Origin: Planctomycetaceae bacterium
GTDB taxonomy: Bacteria > Planctomycetota > Planctomycetia > Planctomycetales > Planctomycetaceae
Assembly: GCA_900299185.1 (NCBI GenBank)
Contig: OMIV01000173.1
Location: forward strand, 1-41,876
DNA length: 41,876 bases
Direction of reading: 5' to 3'
Part shown: piece after piece, positions 15,526 through 25,166 of the stretch
Position numbering within the stretch: position 1 is the first letter of the stretch
Layout of the letters: every line of letters starts with the position of its first letter
The notes under the pieces: model-generated
Databases searched by the model: none
The model's input: only the letters and a program-made list of their open reading frames with translations
Told to the model about the DNA's origin: nothing
Program-made: the position numbers and the translations under genes

Positions 15526-18474
15526 TTACTCGTTGCCGGTCGATGGCACCGCAGGGGCGGGGGCGATCGGTACTTGCTGTTGGCGAGGATCGTTACCAAG
15601 CAACAGGATGATCCCGCCTCCACCGCCACCGATTGAGTTGGCATTGTAGATGAACTGCGAGTCCTTCAGCTTCTTGATCTTCTCGTTGAGCTTCTCCAAG
15701 TGAGCCACGGTGTAGGGATCAACCTTGTCCTTGGCCTCGGTCAGCACGCGAGTCACTCGCTCTTGGATGCGGTTCAATTCCACCGACGCCAAGTTCGAGA
15801 TTGGCTTATAGGCTTCGGTCATGGCATCGCCTGGAACAGCGAGATCAATCAACCGATCGATGTGCTCGCGTTGCAGGTTCTGTCGCAGTGTTGAAACCAT
15901 TGGCACTCGAGCGGTGAACTGCTTTTGTGGGTTCTCTTTGAGCTCGCCCCAGACAGATTCGGTGATCGTCGTAAGGACTTCAGGAAGCGTCAGAGCGTCT
16001 TGATCAGCAGCCACTCGAAGTTCGTTGTCGAACACACGACGGAGAGTCGTTGGGTTCATGATCATCGACATGGCCGATGCTTGAATACCGGCAACGCGGT
16101 CATGAACTGGATAGGTCTCTTCGTCGCGGAAGGCGCGAGTGCCTTCGTCGATCCACTTATCGACATTCAAGTGCGACAGCAGCTCGGCGTTCAAACCGAA
16201 GGCATCGTCTTGGAATGAGTTATCGATAACGAACTTCAATGCCGCACGTTGACGATCGGCTGGCACGACCTCGACAGGCTTCGGAGCGTTCTTATCACCC
16301 TTCAACGAGCGATTCGTGAACGCGCCACCGATCCAGTTCGCCATCATGCTGAGCGATCGCGTTTGCAGGCTGAGGGTCAGGTCATAGCCATAACGAGCTT
16401 TGGCCCAGCTATCGCCATCCTTCACGAACGCCTTCAGCAAGCGCTCTCGTTCCTTCTTCACCAATCGCATCTGGTCTTGCGCGAAGTCCAGTGGGTTCTT
16501 CGAGAAGTCATACCGACGCGAGCGTGGATCTGGACCACCGGTGTCTTCGTCCGTGCCATAGATCAGCTCGGGTTCGTTGACGCGAGCCAGAATTGGCTTC
16601 GTATCGCCGAACGTGTAGCCGAACTCGATGGCCCACTCGTCATAAGGACCAATGCCGGTCATCGAGTAATCGCCCTGCACTTCACCGCCACCGGCGTTGA
16701 TGTTGACCGGCAAGTAATCCATGACGGATCCCGCCAGAGGCTTCTTACCCTTCAGCTCGTTGCTGTTGATCTGCTTGAGGTCGTAGATGCTCGACGCCTT
16801 GAAGTTGTGTCGCAGCCCGAGGGTGTGCCCAACTTCGTGCGCGACCAACTCAGCCAACAGCGGGCCGATAAAGGATTCAGGCATGCCGTCGAGAATCGTT
16901 TCATCCTTCTTTGGCTCGTCCTTTTTCTCTTCTTTCTTCTCGTCCCTCTTCTCACCTTGAGCTTGCTCTTGCAGAGCCAACTCCAAGTGCATCAAAGCAA
17001 GGTCGAGCGACAATCCTTCTGCTGCGAGACACAGTCCATTGGTCTGCGATTGGCGACCGATCAGACCATCGTAGACATCATCTCCGAGTCGCTTGTTGTC
17101 GACTCGTCCTGCCGGATGCCCAGCCAGCGGCAACTGCGATTCTCGTTGAATCTCGCGAATGATCTCGGCTCGACGAGCGGGCGAAGCCAGTCGCACGCGA
17201 GGATCCCACTGAGGTCGCGTAGCCAACCATGACAGCGTCTCGGGGCTCATGCCTTCCATCGCGACTGCCGGCAGCAGTTCATCGAACTGCTTGCGGAAGT
17301 GACGAATCCAGCCGTCGGTCAGAATGATGTCCGCATCCAGAATCTCACCGGTCAGTGGATTCACGCGGCTCGGGCCGATGGCCGTCCCTTGGTTGTTATT
17401 GAGCCAACGCACGAAGTTGTAGCGCACGTCTTCGGGGTCCAAGTCCATGAACTGGCCAGACTCGGCGTCTTGGAACTCGACCTTAATGGCATCGAGGATG
17501 CCAACCTTCTCGTAAGCTTTATTCCACGCCAGCACGCCCTGAGCGACCCAGCGGCGATAACGAACTGGAACCGTATGCTCCAAGATGAAGGTGATCTGCT
17601 TCTTAGCCGGACTCAGCTTCAACTGAGGATCTCGCTTCTGCAGATTCCAGCGATTGATGTAACGCACTCGAGTTTCACCGTCCTTGAACTTGCCCAGGTC
17701 GGTGTAGTGAGTGACGAAGTAGCCCACGCGCGGGTCAGCGACTCGCGGCTGATACGACGGGCTTGGGCTGATGACGCTGATCGAATAGTGCAACGTCTTG
17801 AGCTTCTGCCCGAGTTCGCCTCGGCCTTCAAAGATGGGAGCTTCGATCGCGATTTCGACATTCTCATTGAACGCCTTGATCTTCTTGTGCGCGATCAAAC
17901 CTGGATTCGCAATGCGATAGCTGCCACCCATCATCGAACCCGCGAAGAACATCGGCGAGTTGTTCACGAGGATCGAAGTCAGGTCGATCACCGGACCGCC
18001 ATTGGGGCCCATCGTGATGATCTGTGTCTCAAGAATTACACTATCAGTGAAGAGCCGATTGACCGACGACTTGGACTCACCATCGCCGGAAGAACGCATA
18101 TCGACGTTGGGAGCGATGAGCGCCAACCGAGTGCCATACTTTCGAAAGTAGGCATAAATCGGCTCGGCTTGCAGACCAGCGTAGGTCTCACCACCAGCCG
18201 CTGTCGGCGCGATGTAATAACGCTGACTGGCGAAGTGCGGAGGCAACTCGGCCAGCACTCGCTCTTCCTTGTTGTGCTTGTAGAGAGTCCACAAAGGCCG
18301 AATATCAGGAGCCGTGCTGATCTGCTTGTATTGCTCCAGAACTTGAGCAAACGGCGGATAGTCCGGACGTGGTGCTGAAGTCTGAGGTGCCTGAGCATAA
18401 ACGCTCTCGGACGTCACGCCGCCGAACGCGAGCAAGCCAACTCCATAGACTGTTCGAGCCAAGAAACGTCGCAT
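15526..18474 (-). CDS. Secreted zinc metallopeptidase, DUF5117/DUF4953 type
   Basis: This 982-residue protein has a signal peptide (about 1-28, ending VYAQA) and belongs to the large zinc-dependent metzincin-like family annotated with DUF5117, DUF5118 and DUF4953. The active site is HEVGHTLGLRH at residues 546-556, giving zinc ligands H546, H550 and H556 and the catalytic E547. A very charged Lys/Glu stretch (about 505-527) lies just before the active-site helix, and a Gly-rich segment (SIGGGGGGI) with a Pro/Ala tail ends the protein. Length is typical. It is preceded by a 492 bp gap with a hairpin at 18628-18647 and is probably monocistronic. The peptide substrate is unknown. Confidence 0.9.
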   Translation of the reverse strand: MRRFLARTVYGVGLLAFGGVTSESVYAQAPQTSAPRPDYPPFAQVLEQYKQISTAPDIRPLWTLYKHNKEERVLAELPPHFASQRYYIAPTAAGGETYAGLQAEPIYAYFRKYGTRLALIAPNVDMRSSGDGESKSSVNRLFTDSVILETQIITMGPNGGPVIDLTSILVNNSPMFFAGSMMGGSYRIANPGLIAHKKIKAFNENVEIAIEAPIFEGRGELGQKLKTLHYSISVISPSPSYQPRVADPRVGYFVTHYTDLGKFKDGETRVRYINRWNLQKRDPQLKLSPAKKQITFILEHTVPVRYRRWVAQGVLAWNKAYEKVGILDAIKVEFQDAESGQFMDLDPEDVRYNFVRWLNNNQGTAIGPSRVNPLTGEILDADIILTDGWIRHFRKQFDELLPAVAMEGMSPETLSWLATRPQWDPRVRLASPARRAEIIREIQRESQLPLAGHPAGRVDNKRLGDDVYDGLIGRQSQTNGLCLAAEGLSLDLALMHLELALQEQAQGEKRDEKKEEKKDEPKKDETILDGMPESFIGPLLAELVAHEVGHTLGLRHNFKASSIYDLKQINSNELKGKKPLAGSVMDYLPVNINAGGGEVQGDYSMTGIGPYDEWAIEFGYTFGDTKPILARVNEPELIYGTDEDTGGPDPRSRRYDFSKNPLDFAQDQMRLVKKERERLLKAFVKDGDSWAKARYGYDLTLSLQTRSLSMMANWIGGAFTNRSLKGDKNAPKPVEVVPADRQRAALKFVIDNSFQDDAFGLNAELLSHLNVDKWIDEGTRAFRDEETYPVHDRVAGIQASAMSMIMNPTTLRRVFDNELRVAADQDALTLPEVLTTITESVWGELKENPQKQFTARVPMVSTLRQNLQREHIDRLIDLAVPGDAMTEAYKPISNLASVELNRIQERVTRVLTEAKDKVDPYTVAHLEKLNEKIKKLKDSQFIYNANSIGGGGGGIILLLGNDPRQQQVPIAPAPAVPSTGNE

Positions 18475-18966
18475 GAATCGATCCTTGTGATGTGGGGACG
18501 AAGTGAGTTCTAAAAAAAGTGGATCCGATCAAAGCTCGGCATCCGCTCTTGAGACTTGCCATCTTCAGCAAGTACGTGGAAATCGCGTGCTCCCGCGTAA
18601 CCACGACTGCTCGAAGCTCAGAGCATGGAAGGTGAGACGTCACCTTCGCGCCAAAACTCTGCCGAAAACTGCCCAATCATTCCAATCCGAAGAAATTACC
18701 GAGCCAACCGATTCTATACGGGCTTCTGAGTCGAATCGCCACGCACTTGGCTTCTCGATGTGAGCATGTGCGGAAATTGCAGCGAGGCTCGTTCTTCGCA
18801 GAGTTGCCACAAGGTTCCGGCGCGTTGACCGCTGGCAGCGCGGTCTAACAACCCGCATGTACTGGCGACGCTCGGACGCCTAAGGCAGCAACGTCCGACC
18901 TGGCAGGAGAGATCGAGGGGACATTTTCAATCCGGAAGAGACGTGCCGACTGATACCTGCAGTCCG
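18475..18966. other. Intergenic region upstream of metallopeptidase
   Basis: No gene is supported in these 492 bp. It contains two palindromes. A perfect 8-bp hairpin lies at 18628-18647. A second is at 18872-18898, with TCGGACG and CGTCCGA arms around an inner GCC-TAA-GGC; it lies about 70 bp after the stop of the GYF-like gene and may be its terminator, although no T-tract is present. Confidence 0.5.
18628..18647. promoter_or_regulatory. Perfect 8-bp inverted repeat
   Basis: GAAGGTGA-GACG-TCACCTTC forms a perfect 8-bp stem with a 4-nt loop about 150 bp before the metallopeptidase start codon. It could be an operator or a leader hairpin. No matching regulator is known to me. Confidence 0.4.
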
Positions 18967-20979
18967 TCACTCTCCCCCCAGGAACGGCTCCACATGAGTC
19001 GCCATCGACCACAAGTTGAAGCCCTGGGCGACGAGCGCCACTAACGAAGTCAACGCCGCCGGAATCGAAGCCCAGCCAGTCAACAGCCCTGACTGCACAC
19101 TCCCCAAGGCCAGCAAGACCACCACGCTCAGGACACCATGAAAGACGATGTGCTGCATGATGAACTCGCGCGTTGCTCGATCGCAGAGGTGCCTCGACGA
19201 TCGAAACAAGACGGCATAGATCAAAGACAACTTCGCGATGTAGCCAACAGCCGCCAGATACCCCCACGCCCCGAAGATCTCGATTGACGGAGGAAAGTCG
19301 CGCACTCGATTCACTAAACCGAACGTCGGCGACGAGACTGCAAATGCAGTCGCAGCCAAGGCCGAAGCTGCCCATACGCCAAACAACAATAGCTTCGAAT
19401 GTCGTTCGGTCATCTTCACGCCGAGAGTGATCGCCAATCCCGAGATCACTGCAGACGGCACAGACAGCAACAAGATCGCAGCCACAATTCCGCTGATGTC
19501 GTCCACCACGACCTGATTCAAAATCAGCGCGGCCAAGAACGCTCCACCGAGCGATCCCAAGTACTGCAAGACACGACCGTCCATTTTGAAGATGTAGGTC
19601 AACGGCAAGAACGGCAACGCGAACGTGCACGCCATCGCGATACCGCAAAACATGAGATCCGTTTCCAACAAGACTTCACCCGACGATCCTTGTTGGAACG
19701 GAATGAAGACTTCCATGCACAGAATGAAAAGCCGCTTGAAAGCCAAGAAGCACCAAGCATTCGTCGCCACCGCGATCGCGCAGATCTGGATGCCGATCGT
19801 CAACAACATGGCTCGTACCACCGGGAGAAAGTGCGGCTCTCGAATTGCTCGCCTGATGCCCCGCTCTTCTTCGGTCATCAACGGCGCGGAACTCTCTAGA
19901 ACGGGCATCGCAGGCAACGAAGCAGCCGACATTTCCGCAGCCATCCGCGCGGCATGCGCAAAGTCCACAGGCTCAGTGTGGCTCAACTTGAATTCGCGTT
20001 TGGCTTCGACCGCTTTGCGCTGAGTATCGTCGTCTTGAGGAGCACCCGACTCATTGTGAGTCCACACATCGTCTTTTTTCTTGGTCTCCGAAGTACGAGT
20101 ACGGGACTCCGGTTTTGGTCGCATCGACTCGACATCAAGCTCGAATTCAGAAGGCAATGCTGTCGCGACTTCTGGCTTTCGAGCTTTTGGTTTCTCGGGT
20201 TCCGGAGTCCGACGTCGCGACAACACTTTGCGACTGACATCAGCTGAGTCGTCATCGTCTGCATCGAGATCTGGAAGACTCGCACGCTTGAGTGCTTCTG
20301 GGCGCGTCGAACCTCTTCGTCGATCACGTCGACTTTGACCGTGAGATTCGTCCACTTCGTCATCATCCAAGAAGACTTCAACTTCGAGATCGCCATCGTC
20401 GCTTTCATCTCTACTGCTGCTATTCGGTCGAACTCGATCCTGAGACAAGAACTCACGGTTATCGATCTCAGCAGTGACGAAGTGGATGTCGCCAGACGCA
20501 TGGTCGGAAGAAGCCGGTGATGTAGGCGGACGACGATTCCGACCATCGTCTGGATCACCCGATTCGTCGTCTCGCTCTTCCTCGAACGAACTTGCGCGGC
20601 GCTCAGGCGAGGGTTTACTTCGGCGCGGTCGAAACCACTGAGGTGCACCCTTCGGAGCAAGTCGTTGCTCAAATTGCGCGTCGTCTAAGTCATCATTCCC
20701 ATCAGGGCCGCCGTCTTCCAGATCGACATCATCTGAGTCCAACTGAAAAGCATCCCGAGGCACCACGCGTGTCGCTGATTGCCAAGGTCCATGTTCCGAA
20801 GTTCGAACTTCGTCCGTCTCTCGAAACCAGCGTTGCTGGATCATGTTCTGGAACTGGCGTTCGTGGACCGGCCCGATCTCCCAATCGCCACGTTTGACCC
20901 AGTACGAGCGAGACAAGATGACAACCTTGGATTGCGAGTGCGGAACCGATAGCAACACCTGAACCTCAGAGCGGGCCAT
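18967..20979 (-). CDS. GYF-like domain, disordered linker, multi-pass membrane protein
   Basis: This 670-residue protein opens with a GYF_2/DUF4339-like domain (residues about 25-72, [12 protein letters not shown] and GPWQSA), which in other proteins is a protein-binding module. A long, highly charged, low-complexity region (about 75-340) follows, rich in Asp, Arg, Ser and Pro, with DDDEVDES and RRDRRRGS stretches. The C-terminal 290 residues hold about seven or eight hydrophobic segments, from about 390 to 665. The linker is expected to be disordered and cytoplasmic. No enzyme motif is seen. The ATG at 20979 is used, though a TTG a little downstream (before SRSYWVK) would also preserve the domain. 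It is divergent from the fumarase gene. Function is unknown. Confidence 0.75.
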   Translation of the reverse strand: MARSEVQVLLSVPHSQSKVVILSRSYWVKRGDWEIGPVHERQFQNMIQQRWFRETDEVRTSEHGPWQSATRVVPRDAFQLDSDDVDLEDGGPDGNDDLDDAQFEQRLAPKGAPQWFRPRRSKPSPERRASSFEEERDDESGDPDDGRNRRPPTSPASSDHASGDIHFVTAEIDNREFLSQDRVRPNSSSRDESDDGDLEVEVFLDDDEVDESHGQSRRDRRRGSTRPEALKRASLPDLDADDDDSADVSRKVLSRRRTPEPEKPKARKPEVATALPSEFELDVESMRPKPESRTRTSETKKKDDVWTHNESGAPQDDDTQRKAVEAKREFKLSHTEPVDFAHAARMAAEMSAASLPAMPVLESSAPLMTEEERGIRRAIREPHFLPVVRAMLLTIGIQICAIAVATNAWCFLAFKRLFILCMEVFIPFQQGSSGEVLLETDLMFCGIAMACTFALPFLPLTYIFKMDGRVLQYLGSLGGAFLAALILNQVVVDDISGIVAAILLLSVPSAVISGLAITLGVKMTERHSKLLLFGVWAASALAATAFAVSSPTFGLVNRVRDFPPSIEIFGAWGYLAAVGYIAKLSLIYAVLFRSSRHLCDRATREFIMQHIVFHGVLSVVVLLALGSVQSGLLTGWASIPAALTSLVALVAQGFNLWSMATHVEPFLGGE

Positions 20980-21135
20980 CGTAACGATCTGCCACTCGTT
21001 CCCAAGCAGACATCAGTCGCATTCGAAGATCGGTGCGTCGAAGACTCCCATTACTCGGTGAAGCCATCAGAATGTCCCACATCCACAACGGACGACGTCT
21101 CGGCTCAACCTACTTTTGGTCATAGGAACTGCTTC

Positions 21136-22767
21136 ATGCCCACTGCTCCGTTTCAATATCAGGAACTCTTCGAACTCGGTCACGACGACACTCAATACCG
21201 CCTGCTGACAAAGGAGCATGTACGTGTCTCGTCGTTCGAAGGCCGCGAGATGCTGTGCGTCGAACCGCAGGCTCTCACGCTATTGGCCTCGCAGGCGTTT
21301 CACGACATCAACTTCTGCTTGCGGCCCGCTCACCTGAAGCAAGTGGCGGCGATCCTCGATGATCCCGAAGCGTCGGACAATGACCGCATGGTCGCGCTCA
21401 CGATGCTCAAGAATGCCGACGTGTCGAGCGCGGGCGTCTTGCCGTTCTGTCAGGACACCGGCACCGCGACCATCTTGGGCAAGAAGGGCCATTGCGTCTT
21501 TTCGAGCGGCGATGAAGAGGCTCTCTCGCACGGTGTCTATGACGCTTACACCGAGAACAATCTGCGGTACTCGCAGAACGCCGCGCTCAACATGTGGGAA
21601 GAGAAGAACACGAACACCAATCTGCCTGCGCAGATCGACCTCATGAGCTGCGACGGGGGGGAATACAAATTCCTCTTCGTCGCGAAGGGCGGCGGGTCGG
21701 CGAATAAGTCGTTCCTCTTTCAAGAGACCCGCGCGGTGCTCAATCCGAAGTCGCTCGTTGAGTATCTGACGGCGAAGATGGTCACGCTCGGGACAGCGGC
21801 TTGCCCGCCGTATCACCTCGTCTTCGTCATCGGCGGTACGTCGGCGGAAGCAACGATGAAGACCGTCAAGCTCGCATCGACAAAGTGGCTCGATCATCTA
21901 CCGACAACCGGCAACGCACTCGGTCGAGCGTTCCGAGATGTCGAACTCGAAGCTCAGATGCTGGAGCAGGCTCGCAAGTGTGGGATCGGGGCTCAGTTCG
22001 GCGGCAAGTACTTCGCGCTCGATGTGCGAGTCGTCCGCTTGCCGCGTCATGGAGCGTCCTTGCCGATCGGCATCGGTGTCTCGTGCAGCGCCGATCGGCA
22101 AGCGAAAGGCAAGATCACGAAGGACGGTGTCTTCATCGAGCAGCTTGAGTTCGAACCGCTCAAGTACATCCCCGAAGCACTGCGGCATCGCAAAGACGAG
22201 AACGCAGTGCGACTGGACCTCAACCGCCCGATGTCCGAGATCCTCGCCGAGCTGAATCGCTATCCGGTGACGACTCGGCTGTTGCTCAATGGTCCAATCG
22301 TTGTCGCGCGAGACATCGCTCACGCGAAGCTGAAGGAGCGACTCGATGCCGGTCAGCCGTTGCCCGACTACTTCAAGAATCATCCGGTCTACTACGCCGG
22401 TCCCGCGAAGAAGCCCGAGGGCTACGCAAGCGGTTCGTTCGGTCCGACGACGGCGGGGCGAATGGACTCGTATGTGAATCTCTTTCAGGCTGCGGGCGGC
22501 AGCATGGTGATGATCGCGAAAGGCAATCGCGGCAAGCAGGTCACTGAGTCCTGTCACAAGCACGGCGGTTTTTATCTGGGCAGCATCGGCGGCCCGGCAG
22601 CGATCCTCGCGAAAGAAAACATTCGCAAGGTCGATGTCGTCGAGTTCGCGGAACTCGGAATGGAAGCCATTTGGAAGATCGAAGTCGAAGACTTTCCAGC
22701 CTTCATTCTGGTCGACAACAAAGGTCACGACTTCTTCCAAGACGTCGGGCCGGGATGTGCGCACTAA
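21136..22767 (+). CDS. fumA: Class I fumarate hydratase
   Basis: The 543-residue enzyme is an oxygen-sensitive iron-sulfur fumarase of the single-chain FumA/FumB type, which interconverts fumarate and malate in the TCA cycle. The three [4Fe-4S] cysteines are C105 (FCQDTG), C223 (ACPPYH) and C317 (VSCSAD), almost exactly at the E. coli FumA positions. The N-terminal alpha domain and the C-terminal beta domain with [11 protein letters not shown] are both complete. The frame opens at 21058, but the ATG at 21136 has AGGA nine bases upstream and begins at the family start. It is the first of three closely spaced plus-strand genes, followed by a small membrane protein and metF. Confidence 0.95.
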   Translation: MPTAPFQYQELFELGHDDTQYRLLTKEHVRVSSFEGREMLCVEPQALTLLASQAFHDINFCLRPAHLKQVAAILDDPEASDNDRMVALTMLKNADVSSAGVLPFCQDTGTATILGKKGHCVFSSGDEEALSHGVYDAYTENNLRYSQNAALNMWEEKNTNTNLPAQIDLMSCDGGEYKFLFVAKGGGSANKSFLFQETRAVLNPKSLVEYLTAKMVTLGTAACPPYHLVFVIGGTSAEATMKTVKLASTKWLDHLPTTGNALGRAFRDVELEAQMLEQARKCGIGAQFGGKYFALDVRVVRLPRHGASLPIGIGVSCSADRQAKGKITKDGVFIEQLEFEPLKYIPEALRHRKDENAVRLDLNRPMSEILAELNRYPVTTRLLLNGPIVVARDIAHAKLKERLDAGQPLPDYFKNHPVYYAGPAKKPEGYASGSFGPTTAGRMDSYVNLFQAAGGSMVMIAKGNRGKQVTESCHKHGGFYLGSIGGPAAILAKENIRKVDVVEFAELGMEAIWKIEVEDFPAFILVDNKGHDFFQDVGPGCAH

Positions 22768-22798
22768 CTGAGTGATGCCAATCAACAGGACTCAGAGA

Positions 22799-23041
22799 AT
22801 GACCGGAAAGCAGTTTCTCGCATCAGTCGTTCTGCCAGTGGCTTTGATCGCATTCGCGTTTCTCTTCGGGCTCTATCAAGGCCGCGAAATTGCAATCGGA
22901 GCCATCAAGAGTGAACTCGTTTGGTACAACGAGTCGCAATTGAAACTGGCGATCGACGAGATGCACTCGGGCAATCTGGAGTCCGCCGAGAAACGCATCG
23001 CTCAAGTGATTGCCGATCTCAATCGAATGAAGGACCGTTAA
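22799..23041 (+). CDS. Small membrane protein
   Basis: The 80-residue protein has one hydrophobic segment (about 6-27, [20 protein letters not shown]) and a soluble amphipathic C-terminal helix region with [18 protein letters not shown], reminiscent of a single TPR-like helical pair. I do not recognise the family. The frame opens at 22772, but the ATG at 22799 has AGGA at 22787-22790 with ideal spacing. It begins 32 bp after the fumarase stop, so co-transcription with it is likely. Confidence 0.7.
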   Translation: MTGKQFLASVVLPVALIAFAFLFGLYQGREIAIGAIKSELVWYNESQLKLAIDEMHSGNLESAEKRIAQVIADLNRMKDR

Positions 23042-23124
23042 GGTTCTTGTGCCTGGAATCCTTCACTACTCTCCGCCGCCTTCTAAACAACGGACTCACC
23101 CCGCTCCCACCAGACGGATCGACT

Positions 23125-23991
23125 ATGCGACTTGGAGACATTTTTAAGGCTGGCCGCTTTGGCCTTTCGATCGAGATCTTCCCGCCTAAGACCGATGCTG
23201 GCGATGCCGCACTCTTCGAAACCATTCGTCGTGCCGTCGCCTACAAACCCGCCTTCGTGTCATGCACTTATGGAGCTGGCGGCAGCACGCGGCATCGCAC
23301 GATGGATCTCTGCGATCGCATTCAATCCGAGCATCAGCTCACAGCTACAGCCCACTTCACGTGCGTCGGTTCGACGCGCGAAGAACTCGTGGAGTGGTTG
23401 AGCCAAGCCAATCAACGCGGCATTCACAACATCATGGCACTGCGTGGTGATCCGCCTGCGGGTGAGTCCAACTTCAAAGCCGTCGCGGGTGGATTGAACA
23501 ACGCCAACGAGCTCGTGGCTCTGATCCGCGAGCACTTCCCGAACTTCGGCATTGGTGTAGCCGGTTACCCGGAGAAGCATCCCGAGGCGAGCAACCTCGA
23601 CACGGACCTGCAGAATCTCAAACGCAAAGTCGACGCCGGAGCCGACGCGATATTCACCCAGTTGTTCTACGTCAACGATCACTTCTTCCGCTTCCGTGAC
23701 CGTTGCGAGCAACTCGGCATCACCTGCCCCATCGTGCCGGGCATTATGCCCATCACCGAGTTCGCGCGAATCAAACGCATCACGAGCATGTGCAAGTCCG
23801 AGTTCCCCAGCCAACTTTCTGAGCGGCTCGAACGAGTCCAAGACAACGCCGCCGCGCAGTTCGAGATCGGCGTCGAATACGCCATCGAGCAATGCCGACA
23901 GCTCATCGAGCGCGGCGTTCCGGGCATCCACTTCTATGTCCTCAACCGCATGGATGCTTGCTCGAAGATCTTGGACGCGCTGAAGGTCTGA
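23125..23991 (+). CDS. metF: 5,10-methylenetetrahydrofolate reductase
   Basis: The 288-residue flavoprotein reduces methylene-tetrahydrofolate to methyl-tetrahydrofolate for methionine synthesis. The catalytic Glu is E17 in [50 protein letters not shown] and the C-terminal [12 protein letters not shown] are all typical, and the length matches bacterial MetF (about 290-300). The frame is open from 22921, but the first 68 codons read as non-coding and overlap the upstream small gene, so the ATG at 23125 is chosen, though its ribosome site is weak (a GGA about six bases upstream). It ends before the REPIN-like doublet and is convergent with the citG-like gene. Confidence 0.95.
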   Translation: MRLGDIFKAGRFGLSIEIFPPKTDAGDAALFETIRRAVAYKPAFVSCTYGAGGSTRHRTMDLCDRIQSEHQLTATAHFTCVGSTREELVEWLSQANQRGIHNIMALRGDPPAGESNFKAVAGGLNNANELVALIREHFPNFGIGVAGYPEKHPEASNLDTDLQNLKRKVDAGADAIFTQLFYVNDHFFRFRDRCEQLGITCPIVPGIMPITEFARIKRITSMCKSEFPSQLSERLERVQDNAAAQFEIGVEYAIEQCRQLIERGVPGIHFYVLNRMDACSKILDALKV

Positions 23992-24021
23992 TGAAGCGCC
24001 GCAGCCTGGCGTGAAGTTTCA

Positions 24022-24071
24022 GCGAGTCGTGGAGCGACTCGCCTACGTAACTCAGTCGCTCCGCGACTGAG
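24022..24071. repeat. REPIN-like doublet of inverted hairpins
   Basis: Two perfect hairpins stand 8 bp apart between the convergent metF and citG-like genes. The first is GCGAGTCG-TGGAG-CGACTCGC (24022-24042). The second is CTCAGTCGC-TCC-GCGACTGAG (24051-24071). The core of the second is the reverse complement of the first with one mismatch, so the pair is an inverted doublet, the layout of REPIN elements. A 12-bp part (CAGTCGCTCCGC) recurs at 28314-28325, after the anti-sigma-like gene. It may also help to terminate both genes. Confidence 0.65.
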
Positions 24072-24233
24072 ATTGGCTCGACTGTCATCAATGAGGTTCG
24101 AACCAGTGAAGTCTTCACGCAAATGGCCACGTCGCGAAGCCACGTTGTCACGGTCCGTTCGTTGTGCACACGGATGCCAAACGCCGCAGAGTTAAAGGCT
24201 CTGTCGCAGCCAGAGCACTCCAGGATCGGCGGC

Positions 24234-25112
24234 TCAGCTCTGACGAAGTCGCGAGACGTGCTCGTCGATCGCGGCTTCGCGGGGAGCGACAATCACTCCC
24301 GCATGGATCGCGACAAAGAGCACTGCCGTCACAAGGTCTGCGGTTGTCCCTGGATTGCGTTGCGAACCATCGCCTCGCAACCACGCATCGAATGCAGCGA
24401 GCCGCTCGCGACCAACAGCCGTCTCCCACCAATCTGCTGACAGCACTTCGGCGGCGCGACGCGCGGACTCTTCCGCGATGCTCCAATCACATTTGCGAGC
24501 AATGTCTGTGTCGGGTTGCTGAGCCATCAAACGCAACTGCAGCTCGATGATGGCGCGTTCCCAATTGGTAGCGAACGACGCTCCATATTGAGCCAGGACG
24601 GGCAAGCCATGATCGACCACAAGTCCGAAGTCGGTCGTGTATTGAGCAGCGATGCTGTCTCGATGCGCGGCCAATTCCATGATCTCGGACAGCGGACGAG
24701 TCGGTGCCGCCGCAACATCTTCGGACGGAGCATCCCCCAATCCGCGAGGACTCGCGACTCGAATCGCAGCGAAGACATCCGCCGAGTCCTCGACCGTCAG
24801 CCCTCGCAAGACGGAGCCGATGTGATCGCGAATCGAACCGCGTGTCGCCGCCGCAGTCAGTGGTGCCAACAGCAGAATGATCCCGAGGTTCGTGTTGTGC
24901 TCACAGACGGTTCGAGTCGCATTGACCGCGTCCAAGATGGAGCGTCCGACAGTTGAAGTTGTCGCTCGCGCGATGGCCGGAGCAGCCGCATGTGCCGATC
25001 GAACGAAGTCTTCGTACTTCAACGTTGTGAAGTTAGCCGCCGGGTGCACGTTGCCCACCTTGCGAGCGGACGCTTCCAACAAGCAAGCCAGACGAATAGT
25101 CGATTCGATCAT
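24234..25112 (-). CDS. CitG/MdcB-family protein
   Basis: The 292-residue protein belongs to the triphosphoribosyl-dephospho-CoA synthase family (CitG/MdcB, COG1767). Classical members build the prosthetic-group precursor of citrate lyase or malonate decarboxylase from ATP and dephospho-CoA. Family motifs are LLEASARKVGNVHP near the N-terminus, TNLGIILLLAPL in the middle and QRNPGTTADLVTAVLF near the end. No citrate lyase or malonate decarboxylase gene is present here. Planctomycetes often carry such a protein, and I recall a possible link to their tetrahydromethanopterin genes, so another phosphoribosyl-type reaction is possible. The frame opens at a GTG at 25139; the ATG at 25112 starts the conserved region. 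It lies 54 bp after the membrane-protein gene on the same strand and may share its transcript. Confidence 0.8.
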   Translation of the reverse strand: MIESTIRLACLLEASARKVGNVHPAANFTTLKYEDFVRSAHAAAPAIARATTSTVGRSILDAVNATRTVCEHNTNLGIILLLAPLTAAATRGSIRDHIGSVLRGLTVEDSADVFAAIRVASPRGLGDAPSEDVAAAPTRPLSEIMELAAHRDSIAAQYTTDFGLVVDHGLPVLAQYGASFATNWERAIIELQLRLMAQQPDTDIARKCDWSIAEESARRAAEVLSADWWETAVGRERLAAFDAWLRGDGSQRNPGTTADLVTAVLFVAIHAGVIVAPREAAIDEHVSRLRQS

Positions 25113-25166
25113 GATTCCATTCAGTAAGAAAACCCACACAGTTCATCGATTTGAATTCGCATCCGG

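Noticed and set aside
16249-17232. Long plus-strand frames opposite the metallopeptidase
   Set aside because: They are shadows of the 982-residue minus-strand gene: their codons mirror it, and no family is recognisable.
20936-21020. tRNA-like ending read from the start of the GYF-like protein ([11 protein letters not shown])
   Set aside because: This peptide pattern often arises from tRNA 3' halves, but the T-loop bases do not fit and no acceptor or anticodon stem could be built on the minus strand.
22921-23124. 68-codon N-terminal extension of MetF
   Set aside because: It overlaps the upstream small gene in another frame and the family start is the ATG at 23125.
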